The translations under genes were made by a program, and so were the position numbers. The notes under the pieces were generated by a model. That model had not been told where the DNA came from. It saw nothing but the letters and a program-made list of their open reading frames with translations, and did not search any database. Below are positions 17,076 through 28,487 of a DNA stretch of 64,000 nucleotides, one piece after another. This stretch comes from Knoellia remsis. GTDB taxonomy: Bacteria > Actinomycetota > Actinomycetes > Actinomycetales > Dermatophilaceae. Each line of letters starts with the position of its first letter. The stretch's first letter is position 1. The stretch covers positions 60,936 to 124,935 of the forward strand of contig NZ_PVTI01000007.1 of the NCBI RefSeq assembly GCF_003002895.1, written 5' to 3'.

Positions 17076-18113
17076 TCAGTGCAGCGAGCCGGCCTCGGCG
17101 AAAGCGCCGTCGTGGCGCATCTTGTCGGACATCCCGGCAGCCTTGAGGTCGCGGCGGATCTCGTTGGGCAGCGAGAACATCAGCGACTCCTCGGCCGCGA
17201 TGACCGGCTTGACGTCGTCGTAGCCGCGCTCGGAGAGGTAGTCGAGGACGCCGCGCACGAGGATCTCCGGCACCGACGCACCCGACGTCACGCCGACCGT
17301 CGAGACGCCGTCGAGCCACGACTCGTCGATCTCGTCGGCGTAGTCGACGAGGTGCCCGGCGCGGGCGCCGTGCTCGAGCGCGACCTCGACGAGGCGCACC
17401 GAGTTGGAGGAGTTGCGCGACCCGACGACGATCATGAGGTCGGTGTCGGGGGCCATGTGCTTCACGGCGAGCTGGCGGTTCTGCGTGGCGTAGCAGATGT
17501 CGTCGCTCGGTGGGTCCTGCAATGCCGGGAAGCGCTCGCGCAGCCGGCGCACCGTCTCCATCGTCTCGTCGACCGAGAGCGTGGTCTGCGAGAGCCACAC
17601 GACCTTCTCGGGGTCGCGGACCTCGATGTTCGGGACGTCGTCCGGGCCGTCGACGAGGGTGATGTGCTCGGGCGCCTCGCCGGAGGTGCCGATGACCTCC
17701 TCATGGCCCTCGTGGCCGATGAGCAGGATGTCGTAGTCGTCGCTGGCGAAGCGGACGGCCTCGCGGTGCACCTTGGTCACGAGCGGGCAGGTCGCATCGA
17801 TCGTCTTGAGCCCGAGCGACTTGGCCTCCTCGTGGACGACGGGCGCGACGCCGTGCGCGGAGAAGATCACGGTGGCGCCCTCGGGTACCTCGTCGGTCTC
17901 CTCGACGAAGATCGCGCCGCGCTTCTCCAGCGTCGTCACGACGTGCTTGTTGTGCACGATCTCCTTGCGGACGTAGACGGGCGGGCCGTAGAGCTCGAGC
18001 GCCTTCTCGACCGTGACGACGGCCCGGTCGACGCCGGCGCAGTAGCCGCGCGGCGCCGCGAGGAGCACGCGCTTGGTGGCCTGGTCGGTGGTCCCGGCGG
18101 TTGCAGCGGTCAT
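17076..18113 (-). CDS. ispH: 4-hydroxy-3-methylbut-2-enyl diphosphate reductase
   Basis: 345 residues. It is the last enzyme of the MEP isoprenoid pathway, reducing HMBPP to IPP and DMAPP with a [4Fe-4S] cluster. The three cluster cysteines are present in [20 protein letters not shown] and ICYATQNRQ, and the TSGAS...SNSV substrate residues are there. The start at 18113 is used because the longer frame is antisense to xseA. It is divergent from xseA, an arrangement commonly seen in actinobacteria. An extended dispersed motif lies in the 87-bp gap. Confidence 0.95.
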   Translation of the reverse strand: MTAATAGTTDQATKRVLLAAPRGYCAGVDRAVVTVEKALELYGPPVYVRKEIVHNKHVVTTLEKRGAIFVEETDEVPEGATVIFSAHGVAPVVHEEAKSLGLKTIDATCPLVTKVHREAVRFASDDYDILLIGHEGHEEVIGTSGEAPEHITLVDGPDDVPNIEVRDPEKVVWLSQTTLSVDETMETVRRLRERFPALQDPPSDDICYATQNRQLAVKHMAPDTDLMIVVGSRNSSNSVRLVEVALEHGARAGHLVDYADEIDESWLDGVSTVGVTSGASVPEILVRGVLDYLSERGYDDVKPVIAAEESLMFSLPNEIRRDLKAAGMSDKMRHDGAFAEAGSLH

Positions 18114-18200
18114 GGCACCAATCGTACGTGCGCACCTGAGTCGCGCCTGTATGCCGTCCGCTCGCCGCCGCAGTCGGGGGGCGCGCCTACGCTGAGCGCC

Positions 18201-19424
18201 ATGGCCCTTCCCGAGCGCGCTGCCGACACCACGGCCGACCAGCCGTGGCCGGTGCGGCTGCTCTCGATGAAGATCGCCGACTACGTCGAGAAGATGTCCG
18301 TGCTCTGGGTGGAGGGCCAGGTCGTCCAGCTGAACCGACGACCAGGTGCGCGGACGGCATACCTCACCCTCCGCGACGCCGACGTCGACATGTCGCTCTC
18401 GGTCGCGATCCAGGTCAACGCGCTCGACGCGATGGCGGGGCCGCTCACCGAAGGTGCGCGCGTCGTGGTGCAGGCCAAGCCGTCGTTCTGGACCCAGCGC
18501 GGCACCCTCATGATGGACGGCCGGCAGATCCGCCCGGTCGGGGTCGGCGAGCTGCTGGCCCGCATCGAGTACCTCAAGCGCAACCTCGCCAGCGAGGGGC
18601 TCTTCGACGCCGACCGCAAGAGGCCGCTGCCGTTCCTGCCGACGCGCATCGGGCTCATCTGCGGCCGCGCGAGCGCCGCCGAGAAGGACGTCGTCGAGAA
18701 CGCCCGGCGCCGGTGGCCGAGCGCGCGGTTCGAGGTCCGCCAGGTCGCCGTGCAGGGGTCCGCCGCCGTGACCGAGGTGAGCGAGGCGCTGCGCGAGCTC
18801 GACGGCATACCCGACATCGACGTCATCGTCATCGCCCGTGGCGGCGGCAGCGTCGAGGACCTCCTGCCCTTCAGCAACGAGGCACTCCTGCGGGCCGTTG
18901 CCGATGCCCGCACGCCGGTCGTCAGCGCGATCGGGCACGACGTCGACACTCCCCTGCTCGACCTCGTCGCCGACCACCGCGCCTCCACTCCGACCGATGC
19001 GGCGAAGGCGATCGTTCCCGACGCCGAGCGCGAGCACCAGGTCGTCGACGCGGCCCGCACGCGCTCGCGACGCGCTCTCGAGCAGCGGCTCCACCACGAG
19101 CGACGCCGCCTCGTCGAGGTCCGGTCCCGGCCGGTGCTCGCCGACCCCGGCGCCTTCATGCGGGTCCAGCGTGAGGTCGTCACCGCCCTGCGCGAGCGTG
19201 CCCACCGCCGGGTCGAGGCGCAGGTCCATCGCGCACAGGACGGCGTCGCACACCTGCGCGCCCAGGTCCGCACGCTGTCCCCACAGTCGACGCTCGACCG
19301 TGGCTACGCCATCGTCCAGCGCGTCGACGGCGAGGTCGTCACGGACCCGGCCGAGCTCGAGATCGACGAGCTGCTGCGAGTCACCGTCGCGCGCGGCGAC
19401 TTCGGTGTCCGCACCGCGGGCTGA
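18201..19424 (+). CDS. xseA: Exodeoxyribonuclease VII large subunit
   Basis: 407 residues. An N-terminal OB-fold (to about residue 115) is followed by the catalytic domain with [19 protein letters not shown] and [11 protein letters not shown], then a long coiled coil. It degrades single-stranded DNA together with XseB. In the OB-fold, [14 protein letters not shown] contains ARTAY encoded by an extended dispersed motif at 18355, where the family normally has a short variable hydrophobic stretch. The gene ends in a 25-bp tandem duplication, so its TGA stop is made by the junction of the two copies. Confidence 0.95.
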   Translation: MALPERAADTTADQPWPVRLLSMKIADYVEKMSVLWVEGQVVQLNRRPGARTAYLTLRDADVDMSLSVAIQVNALDAMAGPLTEGARVVVQAKPSFWTQRGTLMMDGRQIRPVGVGELLARIEYLKRNLASEGLFDADRKRPLPFLPTRIGLICGRASAAEKDVVENARRRWPSARFEVRQVAVQGSAAVTEVSEALRELDGIPDIDVIVIARGGGSVEDLLPFSNEALLRAVADARTPVVSAIGHDVDTPLLDLVADHRASTPTDAAKAIVPDAEREHQVVDAARTRSRRALEQRLHHERRRLVEVRSRPVLADPGAFMRVQREVVTALRERAHRRVEAQVHRAQDGVAHLRAQVRTLSPQSTLDRGYAIVQRVDGEVVTDPAELEIDELLRVTVARGDFGVRTAG

Positions 19425-19447
19425 CTTCGGTGTCCGCACCGCGGGCT
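19398..19447. repeat. Perfect 25-bp tandem duplication at the xseA stop
   Basis: GACTTCGGTGTCCGCACCGC plus GGGCT is present at 19398-19422 and again at 19423-19447 with no mismatch. The first copy ends xseA in DFGVRTAG with TGA formed at the junction. With a single copy, the same peptide would end at the TAA now at 19446-19448. The duplication thus leaves the protein sequence unchanged while moving xseB 25 bp away. A perfect copy suggests a recent event. Confidence 0.95.
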
Positions 19448-19459
19448 AAGGTGCTCGTC

Positions 19460-19723
19460 ATGGCCAAGGACACCGGGAAGAGCGCGGGCGCCGTCGCAGA
19501 CGACGGTGACGCCGTCTCGACGGACGACGCCAACCCCAACGCCGATGTCGCCGGGCTGAGCTACGAGGCGGCCCGCGACGAGCTCGTCGACATCGTCGCC
19601 CGGCTCGAGGGCGGCCAGGTCGGCCTCGAGGAGAGCATGGGCCTGTGGCAGCGCGGCGAGGCCCTCGCCGCCCACTGCGCCAGCTGGCTCGACGAGGCCG
19701 AGGCCAAGCTCACCGCCGACTGA
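19460..19723 (+). CDS. xseB: Exodeoxyribonuclease VII small subunit
   Basis: 87 residues. The core LSYEAARDELVDIVARLEGG followed by LEESMGLWQRGEALAAHC is the XseB helical hairpin that binds the XseA coiled coil. About 30 acidic, low-complexity residues precede it. The start is the ATG at 19460, 36 bp after the xseA stop and just past the tandem duplication. Confidence 0.94.
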   Translation: MAKDTGKSAGAVADDGDAVSTDDANPNADVAGLSYEAARDELVDIVARLEGGQVGLEESMGLWQRGEALAAHCASWLDEAEAKLTAD

Positions 19724-19748
19724 GCGGTACCCCGAACGCCGCGCGGGT

Positions 19749-19765
19749 CCCACGCTCTGCGTGGG
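19749..19765. terminator. Short hairpin between convergent xseB and DUF4245 genes
   Basis: CCCACGC (19749-19755) pairs with GCGTGGG (19759-19765) around a TCT loop. A CGGCATAC copy follows immediately. Confidence 0.55.
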
Positions 19766-19788
19766 CCGGCATACGGGAAGAGCGTGCC

Positions 19789-20346
19789 TCAGTTGGCGGA
19801 GACCGGCTTGAGGTACGCCGCGAAGGCGGCCATCTCGTCGAAGGTCGCCGTCCCGGTGATGAGCGTCGTCAGCTCCCCGGACTCCTTGGGCCGGTCGAGC
19901 AGGCTGTTCTGCACCTTGGCGCCACGCTCGTACTTGACCCACGTGCGACCCGCGGCCTCAAGCTCGCCGACCCGCCGGGCCCGGTTGGTCTGGGCCTCGA
20001 CCCACTCGTTCGTGGCGTCCTTGGTCTGCTCGACGGCGACATAGGTGCCGGTCGGCGTCTGGTAGCCCGCGTGCCACGTCATCAGCCCGCCGGTGCTGCG
20101 GACGTAGCGGGCACTGGTCTCCCGCCAGCCCTGCGGGAGGTCGGCGGCCGCGACGATCGGCCAGCCGGTCTGCTCCTTGACGTCGACCGCCGTCGCGGCG
20201 ACGTCGACCTTCGGACCGCTGATCGTGTTCACCCGCGGCGTCATGAACCACAGCAGCGCCATGAGGGCACCGACGACGAGCAGGGACCGGACCATGTTGG
20301 GGACGGTCCCGTTCGCGTAGTGGCTCTTGCGCGGTGCGGTGCTCAC
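19789..20346 (-). CDS. DUF4245 membrane-anchored protein
   Basis: 185 residues. A short cytoplasmic N-terminus is followed by one transmembrane segment (about 16-34, [18 protein letters not shown]) and an extracytoplasmic domain matching DUF4245, including [20 protein letters not shown] and a conserved tryptophan-rich second half. Function is unknown. I start at a GTG at 20346 with a GGGGG ribosome site; an ATG further upstream is possible. It is divergent from glpX, as commonly seen in related actinobacteria. Confidence 0.82.
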   Translation of the reverse strand: MSTAPRKSHYANGTVPNMVRSLLVVGALMALLWFMTPRVNTISGPKVDVAATAVDVKEQTGWPIVAAADLPQGWRETSARYVRSTGGLMTWHAGYQTPTGTYVAVEQTKDATNEWVEAQTNRARRVGELEAAGRTWVKYERGAKVQNSLLDRPKESGELTTLITGTATFDEMAAFAAYLKPVSAN

Positions 20347-20476
20347 GCCCCCATCGTCGCCGATGAGCCCCGGAATCCCCATATCGGGGTCGGCTCGGGG
20401 CGGCGATAGAGTCAGGCGACCGCGCGCCCGCGACGAGCCGCGTGGCGACTCGACGACGAACAGACAGGTTCTGCCG

Positions 20477-21478
20477 ATGCCCGACGCCCCGTCCGCGAAC
20501 GTCCCCGACCGCAACCTCGCGCTCGAGCTCGTCAGGGTCACCGAGGCCGCCGCGATGGCCGGCGGCCGGTGGGTGGGCCGCGGCGACAAGAACCGTGCGG
20601 ACGGTGCCGCCGTCGAGGCCATGCGGGCGCTCATCGCCACCGTCGAGATGCGCGGCACCGTCGTCATCGGCGAGGGCGAGAAGGACAACGCCCCGATGCT
20701 CTTCAACGGCGAGCAGGTCGGCAACGGCAGCGGCGCCGAGGTCGACGTCGCGGTGGACCCCATCGACGGCACCACCCTCACCGCCAAGGGCATGCCCAAC
20801 GCCATCGCCGTCATGGCGGTGAGCGACCGCGGCTCGATGTACGACCCGAGCGCGGTGTTCTACATGGACAAGCTCGTCGCCGGCCCCGAGGTCGCCGACG
20901 TCGTCGACATCCGCCTGCCCGCGAGCGAGAACATCCGCCGCATCGCCAAGGCCAAGAACGAACGGCCCGAGGACGTCACTGTCGTCATGCTCGACCGACC
21001 GCGCCACGAGGCTCTCGCGCAGGAGGTGCGCGACACCGGCGCCCGCATCAAGTTCATCTCCGACGGGGACGTCGCGGGTGCCATCTCCGCCGCCCGCGAG
21101 ACGACCGGCATCGACCTCCTCCTCGGCGTCGGCGGCACCCCGGAGGGCATCATCACCGCCTGCGCGATCAAGTGCCTCGGCGGCGTCATCCAGGGCCGCC
21201 TGTGGCCGCAGGACGACGCGGAGCGGCAGCGTGCGATCGACGCGGGCCATGACCTCGACAAGGTCCTCACGACCGACGACCTCGTCACGAGCGACAACTG
21301 CTTCTTCGTCGCGACCGGCATCACCGACGGCGAGCTGCTGCAGGGAGTGCGCTACTCCCGCGGACGCGCGACGACGAACTCCATCGTCATGCGCAGCAAG
21401 TCCGGCACCGTGCGGGTCATCGAGAGCCACCACGTCGTGGACCGCACCGCCGGCCTGCCCGCCGAGGGCCCCGCATGA
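20477..21478 (+). CDS. glpX: Class II fructose-1,6-bisphosphatase
   Basis: 333 residues. GlpX-type gluconeogenic phosphatase. The metal and phosphate sites are visible: [11 protein letters not shown] near residue 73, [11 protein letters not shown] near 93, and GVGGTPEGI near 220. It converts fructose-1,6-bisphosphate to fructose-6-phosphate, the irreversible step of gluconeogenesis. It is followed with a 4-bp overlap by a sugar kinase, then fumarase and carbonic anhydrase, so the run behaves as a central-carbon operon. Confidence 0.95.
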   Translation: MPDAPSANVPDRNLALELVRVTEAAAMAGGRWVGRGDKNRADGAAVEAMRALIATVEMRGTVVIGEGEKDNAPMLFNGEQVGNGSGAEVDVAVDPIDGTTLTAKGMPNAIAVMAVSDRGSMYDPSAVFYMDKLVAGPEVADVVDIRLPASENIRRIAKAKNERPEDVTVVMLDRPRHEALAQEVRDTGARIKFISDGDVAGAISAARETTGIDLLLGVGGTPEGIITACAIKCLGGVIQGRLWPQDDAERQRAIDAGHDLDKVLTTDDLVTSDNCFFVATGITDGELLQGVRYSRGRATTNSIVMRSKSGTVRVIESHHVVDRTAGLPAEGPA

Positions 21479-22413
21479 GCGCGCGCGGCGCGAGCGTGCT
21501 CGTCGTCGGCGAGACCCTCGTCGACATCGTCCACACTCCCGACGGCGCCGTCTCGGAGCACGTCGGCGGTTCGCCCGCGAACGTCGCCATGGGCATCGCC
21601 CGCCTCGGCCACCCGACGACCCTCGCGACCACCCTCGGCGACGACGACCACGGCACCCGGTGCCGCGAGCAGATCGAGGACCACGGCGTCCGCATCGACA
21701 ACCTCGACGCCGGCAATCACGCCACGTCCACGGCGGTCGCGACGCTCGACGAGTCCGGCGCCGCGACCTACGACTTCGACCTGCACTGGGACCTGCGCCC
21801 GGTCACCGGCCTCGAACGCATCGGCCACGTCCACACGGGCTCCATCGCCGCGACCCTCACGCCCGGCGAGTCCGTCGTCACCGAGACGCTCGTGGCCGCA
21901 CGTCCGCACGGCACCGTCTCCTACGACCCCAACGTCCGCCCGACGATCATGGGCTCGGCCGACGAGATCCGCGGCCGCATCGAGGAGATCGTCGCGCTGA
22001 GCGACGTCGTCAAGGCCAGCGAGGACGACATCGACTTCCTGTATGCCGGTGAGTCGCTTCCCGAGGTCATGTCCCGGTGGGCGTCTCGCGGGCCTTCGCT
22101 CGTCGTCGTCACCCGCGGCGGCGACGGGGTCACCTGGCTCACCCGCAGCGGCCCCGACGGCGCCAGCACGACGGGTGAGGCACCGGCGCGCGTCGACACG
22201 GTCGCCGACACCGTCGGAGCGGGCGACTCCTTCATGGCCGGCCTCGTCTCCGGCCTGCTCGACGCCGGGCTGCTCGGCGACGCGAGCGCACGCGAGCGCC
22301 TCGCCACCGCTGGCACCGACGAGGTCTGGCCCGCGATCGACCGCGCCCTCGCGACGAGTGCCGTCACCGTGACCCGCGACGGCGCGTACGCCCCCACCCG
22401 CGAGGAGCTCTGA
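21475..22413 (+). CDS. PfkB-family carbohydrate kinase (fructokinase-like)
   Basis: 312 residues. Ribokinase fold with the N-terminal signature [16 protein letters not shown] near residue 30 and the C-terminal [14 protein letters not shown] near 243, whose Asp is the catalytic base. It phosphorylates a sugar from ATP. Fructokinase is the usual annotation for this branch, but the substrate is not proven. It starts inside the glpX stop (ATGA) and ends 2 bp before fumarase. Confidence 0.85.
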   Translation: MSARGASVLVVGETLVDIVHTPDGAVSEHVGGSPANVAMGIARLGHPTTLATTLGDDDHGTRCREQIEDHGVRIDNLDAGNHATSTAVATLDESGAATYDFDLHWDLRPVTGLERIGHVHTGSIAATLTPGESVVTETLVAARPHGTVSYDPNVRPTIMGSADEIRGRIEEIVALSDVVKASEDDIDFLYAGESLPEVMSRWASRGPSLVVVTRGGDGVTWLTRSGPDGASTTGEAPARVDTVADTVGAGDSFMAGLVSGLLDAGLLGDASARERLATAGTDEVWPAIDRALATSAVTVTRDGAYAPTREEL

Positions 22414-22415
22414 CC

Positions 22416-24154
<1,739 letters not shown>

Positions 24155-24158
<4 letters not shown>

Positions 24159-24688
24159 ACGACTCGACCGCTGCACCCGAATCCGCTTCTGCGACAGACG
24201 ACTTCGACGACCTGCTCGAGGCCAATCGCACCTACGCCGATACGCACGACCTCGCCGGCTTCGACGGCGTCGCCCACGCCGGCATCGCCATCGTCACCTG
24301 CATGGACAGCCGCATCGACCCGCTGGGGCTGCTCGGGCTCAAGCTGGGCGACGCGAAGATCTTCCGCAACCCCGGTGGTCGCGTCACGGCGGCGGCCCTC
24401 GAGGCGATGGTCCTCGGGGTGCACCTCCTCAACGTCCAGCGCATCCTCGTCGTCCCGCACACGCGATGTGCGATGACGAGGTACAGCGAGGCCGAGCTGC
24501 GCGAGGTCATCGGCGAGAAGGCCGGCAGCAACGCGTCGTGGCAGGGCTTCCACGTCATCGCCGACCAGGAGGCGGCCCTGACGGCAGACGTCGCCGCCGT
24601 CCGCGCGCACCCACTCATCCCCGACACGGTCGCGGTCGGCGGGTTCATCTATGACGTCGACACCGGCCTGCTCGACCGCCGCGCCTGA
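24155..24688 (+). CDS. Beta-class carbonic anhydrase
   Basis: 177 residues. The zinc ligands are visible in [10 protein letters not shown] (Cys and the Asp-Arg dyad, near residue 50) and in VVPHTRCAM (His and Cys, near 107). Small beta-type enzyme hydrating CO2 to bicarbonate for carboxylation reactions. It starts with GTG overlapping the fumarase stop (GTGA). The second half is short, as in the compact actinobacterial beta-carbonic anhydrases. Confidence 0.88.
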
Positions 24689-24699
24689 CACCCTTCCAT

Positions 24700-24832
24700 C
24701 CCGACTGATTGCCGGTTCCCCGCACCACCCTCCCGACTGATTGCGCACAGTTCGCGGGCGAGCGCCAGCGAGCAGGCGAACTGTGCGCAATCAGTGGGAG
24801 CAGACCAGTGCAATCAGTGGGAGCAGACCAGT
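24700..24832. repeat. 32-bp-period units, 20-bp perfect hairpin, then 23-bp tandem units
   Basis: CCCGACTGATTGC starts at 24700 and 24732, 32 bp apart. The second copy enters a hairpin with arms 24736-24755 and 24776-24795 (arm ACTGATTGCGCACAGTTCGC), perfect over 20 bp. Beyond it GCAATCAGTGGGAGCAGACC recurs at 24787 and 24810, a 23-bp period. The arm is identical to the one at 149-168. The module separates two co-directional genes, so it may end the glpX-to-carbonic-anhydrase transcript. Confidence 0.88.
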
Positions 24833-24848
24833 GAGAGAGGGGATCTCG

Positions 24849-25715
24849 ATGAGCGGCATCCATGTGATCGGGCTCAACGTGCACCCGGTGAAGTCCGGGG
24901 GCATCCGGCCCGTCGACTCCGCCGTGGTGGAGCGGGCCGGCTTCGCCGGCGACCGTCGCTGGATGGTCGTCGACGAGACCGGCAAGCTCGTCTCCGCCCG
25001 CGAGGAGCAGCGGCTCTTCACCATTACCGCCGACACACCTGAGACCGACCCCACCGTCGACGCCAGCAGCCTCCGACTGCGCGCCGACGGCATGCCCGAC
25101 CTGCACCTGCCCGCGCCGTTGGGAACCGTCGACGGCTCGGCCGAGATCCCCGTCCGGCTGCACCGGCACGACCTCACGGGCGCCCTGGTCTCCCCCGAGG
25201 CCGATGCGTGGGTCAGCAAGGTCGTCGGTCGCGCCGGCCTGCGGCTGGTCCGCTGCATCGACCCGACCCGCCGCGCCCTCAACCCGGACCACTCACGAGA
25301 AGGCGACCACACGGCATACGCAGACGGTTATCCCGTCACCCTCGCCAGCCTGCGATCGCTCGCGCGGCTCAACGACTGGGTCGCCGAGACGGCGGTGGAG
25401 CGCGGCGAGCAGCTGCCCGAGCCGCTGCCGATCGAGCGCTTCCGCCCGAACGTCGTCGTCGACGGCGACCTCGAGGCGTTCGTCGAGGACACGTGGTCGA
25501 GCGTCCGGATCGGGGACGTGACCTTCCGCGTCGCCAAGCCCGTCGACCGCTGCGTCATGACGACCGTCGACCCGACGACGCTCGACAAGGGTCCCGAGCC
25601 GATCCGCACCCTCGCGCGTCACCGCCGCTGGGACGGCAAGACCTGGTTCGCGATCCAGCTCATCCCGGACGAGCCGGGCACCGTCCGCGTCGGCGACGCG
25701 GTCACCCCGACCTGA
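24849..25715 (+). CDS. MOSC domain protein (MOSC N-terminal plus MOSC)
   Basis: 288 residues. The N-terminal beta-barrel domain (IHVIGLNVHPVKSGGIRPVD, then FAGDRRWMVVDETGKLVSAR) and the MOSC sulfur-carrier domain with the conserved cysteine in KPVDRCVMTTVDP (near residue 236) are both present, as in YcbX/mARC-like proteins. These take up molybdenum cofactor and reduce N-hydroxylated compounds. The exact substrate is not known. The start at 24849 has GAGAGGGGA upstream and follows the repeat module. It converges on the next gene and overlaps it by 14 bp. Confidence 0.87.
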   Translation: MSGIHVIGLNVHPVKSGGIRPVDSAVVERAGFAGDRRWMVVDETGKLVSAREEQRLFTITADTPETDPTVDASSLRLRADGMPDLHLPAPLGTVDGSAEIPVRLHRHDLTGALVSPEADAWVSKVVGRAGLRLVRCIDPTRRALNPDHSREGDHTAYADGYPVTLASLRSLARLNDWVAETAVERGEQLPEPLPIERFRPNVVVDGDLEAFVEDTWSSVRIGDVTFRVAKPVDRCVMTTVDPTTLDKGPEPIRTLARHRRWDGKTWFAIQLIPDEPGTVRVGDAVTPT

Positions 25716-26352
25716 GGGCCTCGGAGATGGGGGTGTCCCCGCTGTTGAAGCGGATCGTGCGGCGCGAGATCCCGGGGTTGTCGATGACGTATGCCGCGAC
25801 CGCGGCCACGTCGTCCCGGCTCACCGAACCGCTTTGCTGGTCGTCGCCGACGGAGATGCGTCCGGTGCCCGGGTCGTCGGTGAGCGTGCTCGGCCCGAGG
25901 ACGACCCAGTCCAGGTCGGAGGAGCGCAGCGCCTCGTCGGCGTCGGCCTTCGCCTGGGCATAGGTGTGGAACGAGTTGTCCTGCGGCACACCGTGATCCG
26001 GCTTCGAGCCGAAGTACGACACCATGACGTAGCGCGGCACCCCGGCCGTCGCGGCCGCATCCATGGAACGCACTGCGGCGTCGTGGTCGACGGCCCGGGT
26101 CCGCTCGGGGTTGCCGCCGCCGGCGCCGGCCGACCACACGAGCACATCCGCATCACCGAGGGCGTCGGCCATCTCCTCGGGCGACATCCGCTCGACGTCG
26201 TTGACCGCTGCTCGCGCCCCGCCCTTCTCGATGTCGGGCACCTGCAGCGGGTCGCGCACCCACGAGGTCACCTCGTGTCCGGACTCGCTCAACACCTTGG
26301 CGAGCCGGAGCGCGATCTTGCCGTGACCGCCGATGATCGTGACAGCACTCAT
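25702..26352 (-). CDS. NAD(P)-binding protein (atypical SDR, NmrA/YwnB-like)
   Basis: 216 residues. A Rossmann fold begins at once with TIIGGHGKIALRLAKVL (Gly-x-x-Gly). Further on VLVWSAGAGGG, a YVMVSYFG segment and the YAQAK-like stretch HTYAQAKADADEAL are typical of atypical SDRs of the NAD(P)H-binding family. Function is unknown. It lies 62 bp downstream of the Ohr gene on the same strand, so a role in oxidative or thiol stress is plausible by association. Confidence 0.82.
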   Translation of the reverse strand: MSAVTIIGGHGKIALRLAKVLSESGHEVTSWVRDPLQVPDIEKGGARAAVNDVERMSPEEMADALGDADVLVWSAGAGGGNPERTRAVDHDAAVRSMDAAATAGVPRYVMVSYFGSKPDHGVPQDNSFHTYAQAKADADEALRSSDLDWVVLGPSTLTDDPGTGRISVGDDQQSGSVSRDDVAAVAAYVIDNPGISRRTIRFNSGDTPISEALRSG

Positions 26353-26414
26353 ATCGAGGGCCTCCTCAGTTCGGATGATCGGTCTGTCGGGTGGTCGGCC
26401 GGGTGCCGACGAGG

Positions 26415-26843
26415 TCAGGCCGGGCGACCGGTGACGGTGACGTCGATGTTGCCGCGGGTCGCCTTGGAGTAGGGGCACACCTCGTGCGCCTTCTCGACGA
26501 GTTCCTGGGCCTTGGCCTCGTCGACGCCGGGGATGGCGGCCTCGATGGCGACGGCGAGCCCGAAGCCGGAGTCGGTCTTGCCGAAGGTGACGTCCGCCGT
26601 CACGGTGGACTCGCTCGTGTCGAGGCCCTCGTTGGAGGCGACGAGGTTCAGCGCACCGTTGAAGCAGGCCGCGTAGCCGGCCGCGAAGAGGGTCTCGGGG
26701 TTGGCCTTGGGGCTGGAGGTGCTGCCCGGCTTGCCGAGCGGGAGGTCGACGACCCCGTCCTCGCTCTTCACCTGTCCGGTGCGGCCACCCTTGGCGGTGG
26801 CGGCGATGGTGTACACGGTCTCGTTGACTGCCTCGTAGGGCAT
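26415..26843 (-). CDS. ohr: Organic hydroperoxide resistance protein (Ohr, OsmC family)
   Basis: 142 residues, normal length. Ohr reduces organic hydroperoxides with a pair of reactive cysteines, here in GYAACFNGAL (near residue 60) and EVCPYSKATRGN (near 124). It opens with VYTIAATAKGGRTGQV, as Ohr proteins do. It is divergent from the beta-glucosidase gene. No MarR-type OhrR gene is adjacent. An inverted repeat (AGCCGACC/GGTCGGCT near 26880-26905) in the shared control region is a possible operator. Confidence 0.93.
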   Translation of the reverse strand: MPYEAVNETVYTIAATAKGGRTGQVKSEDGVVDLPLGKPGSTSSPKANPETLFAAGYAACFNGALNLVASNEGLDTSESTVTADVTFGKTDSGFGLAVAIEAAIPGVDEAKAQELVEKAHEVCPYSKATRGNIDVTVTGRPA

Positions 26844-26937
26844 GCCCACTCCTTCGACTCGGTGAGGTGGTGTCCTGCAGCCGACCCGCGGACTGCAGGT
26901 CGGCTCGACACGTCCAACCCTGCCCCACTGCAGCCCA

Positions 26938-26966
26938 TTCCGACAGCCCGGTCCGGGCCATAGGTT
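26938..26966 (+). promoter_or_regulatory. Promoter of the beta-glucosidase gene, probably leaderless
   Basis: TTCCGA at 26938-26943, a 17-bp spacer, and TAGGTT at 26961-26966. The ATG at 26973 lies where transcription should begin, so the message would have no leader. Confidence 0.5.
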
Positions 26967-26972
26967 GGACAC

Positions 26973-28349
26973 ATGGCCTTCGACACGACCTTCCCCGACG
27001 GATTCCTCTGGGGCGCCGCGACCGCGAGCTACCAGATCGAGGGCGCCGTCGCCGAGGACGGGCGCCTCCCGTCGATCTGGGACACGTTCTCCCAGACCCC
27101 CGGCCGGACCGTCGACGGCGATACGGGTGAGATCGCGTGCGACCACTACCACCGCGTCCCGCAGGACGTCGCCCTCATGCGCGAGCTCGGCCTCGACGCC
27201 TACCGCTTCTCCGTGGCCTGGCCGCGCATCGTCCCGACGGGTACCGGCGCCACCAACGACGCCGGCCTCGACTTCTACGACCGGCTCGTGGACACGCTGC
27301 TGGACAACGGGATTCGCCCCTTCGTGACGCTCTACCACTGGGACCTCCCGCAGGCCCTTGACGACAAGGGCGGCTGGCTCAACCGTGACGTGGCGCAGTG
27401 GTTCGCGGACTACGCCAGCGCCGTGACCGGCCGTCTCGGCGACCGCGTCACGAACTGGACCACCCTCAACGAACCGTGGTGCTCCTCGATCCTCAGCTAC
27501 GCCATCGGGGAGCACGCCCCCGGGCACACCGACCCCGCCGAGTCACTCGTCGCCGCCCACCACCTCCTCCTCGCCCACGGCACGGCCGTGCCGGTCATCC
27601 GCGAGAACGTCCCCGGCGCCGAGGTGTCGATCACCCTCAACCCGACGCAGGTGTGGGGCCCGGACCAGCCCGACGAGCGCGACGTCGACGCCGTCCGTCG
27701 CGCGGACAACGCCCTCAACGGCATCTTCTTCGGCCCGCTGTTCCACGCGGCATACCCCGGCGGCTTCCTCGAGGACACCGCCCACCTCACCGACCACGCG
27801 CACATCCGCGACGGCGACCTCGCGACGATCAGCGCCCCGCTCGACAACCTCGGCGTGAACAACTACTTCCCCACCCGCGTCCGTCACAAGGAGGGCGCGA
27901 CGAACCCCATGCCCGGCTGCGACGGGGTCGAGGCGGTCGCGCCGCACCCGCCGCTCACCGACATGGGCTGGGAGATCTCGCCGCAGGGCTTTCACGACAT
28001 CCTCCTGCGCTCGGCCGAGGAGTCCAGCCTGCCGATCTACGTCACCGAGAACGGCTCGGCCTGGCCCGATGTGGTCGAGACCGACCCGGCCGACCCCGAA
28101 CGCAAGGTCGTCCGCGACGGCGAGCGGACGGCATACCTGCACGGCCATCTGCGCGCGGCGCGCGAGGCGATCGACGACGGCGCCGACCTGCGCGGCTACT
28201 TCGCGTGGTCGCTCATGGACAACTTCGAGTGGGCCTTCGGCTACAGCAAGCGGTTCGGGATCGTCCACGTCGACTACGACACGCAGGAGCGCACGATCAA
28301 GGACTCCGGCCGGGAGTACGCACGCATCATCGCGGCCCACCGCCGGTAG
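26973..28349 (+). CDS. Beta-glucosidase, GH1
   Basis: 458 residues. GH1 landmarks: FPDGFLWGAATASYQIEGA at the N-terminus, the acid/base glutamate in WTTLNEPWC (near residue 167) and the nucleophile in YVTENGSAW (near 358). It cleaves beta-glucosides such as cellobiose in the cytoplasm, with no signal peptide. An extended dispersed motif at 28129 encodes ERTAYLHGHL, which also fits the family consensus at that place. It is followed by the amino-acid ABC transporter after 138 bp. Confidence 0.93.
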   Translation: MAFDTTFPDGFLWGAATASYQIEGAVAEDGRLPSIWDTFSQTPGRTVDGDTGEIACDHYHRVPQDVALMRELGLDAYRFSVAWPRIVPTGTGATNDAGLDFYDRLVDTLLDNGIRPFVTLYHWDLPQALDDKGGWLNRDVAQWFADYASAVTGRLGDRVTNWTTLNEPWCSSILSYAIGEHAPGHTDPAESLVAAHHLLLAHGTAVPVIRENVPGAEVSITLNPTQVWGPDQPDERDVDAVRRADNALNGIFFGPLFHAAYPGGFLEDTAHLTDHAHIRDGDLATISAPLDNLGVNNYFPTRVRHKEGATNPMPGCDGVEAVAPHPPLTDMGWEISPQGFHDILLRSAEESSLPIYVTENGSAWPDVVETDPADPERKVVRDGERTAYLHGHLRAAREAIDDGADLRGYFAWSLMDNFEWAFGYSKRFGIVHVDYDTQERTIKDSGREYARIIAAHRR

Positions 28350-28487
28350 CGTCCGGGCACCACCGCGCGGCAGGTCACGATTGGGTTCGCCTTGCGGCGA
28401 TTGCGGCCGTATGCCGTCCGCGCGTCGGTAGGGTTCCCCTCCAGACCGACGTGGGCCGACCACGTCGCCGACCACCAAGGAGTTCCG

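Noticed and set aside
28350..28487. Riboswitch upstream of the amino-acid ABC transporter
   Set aside because: The 138-bp gap has an octamer copy and a Shine-Dalgarno site but no recognisable aptamer core.
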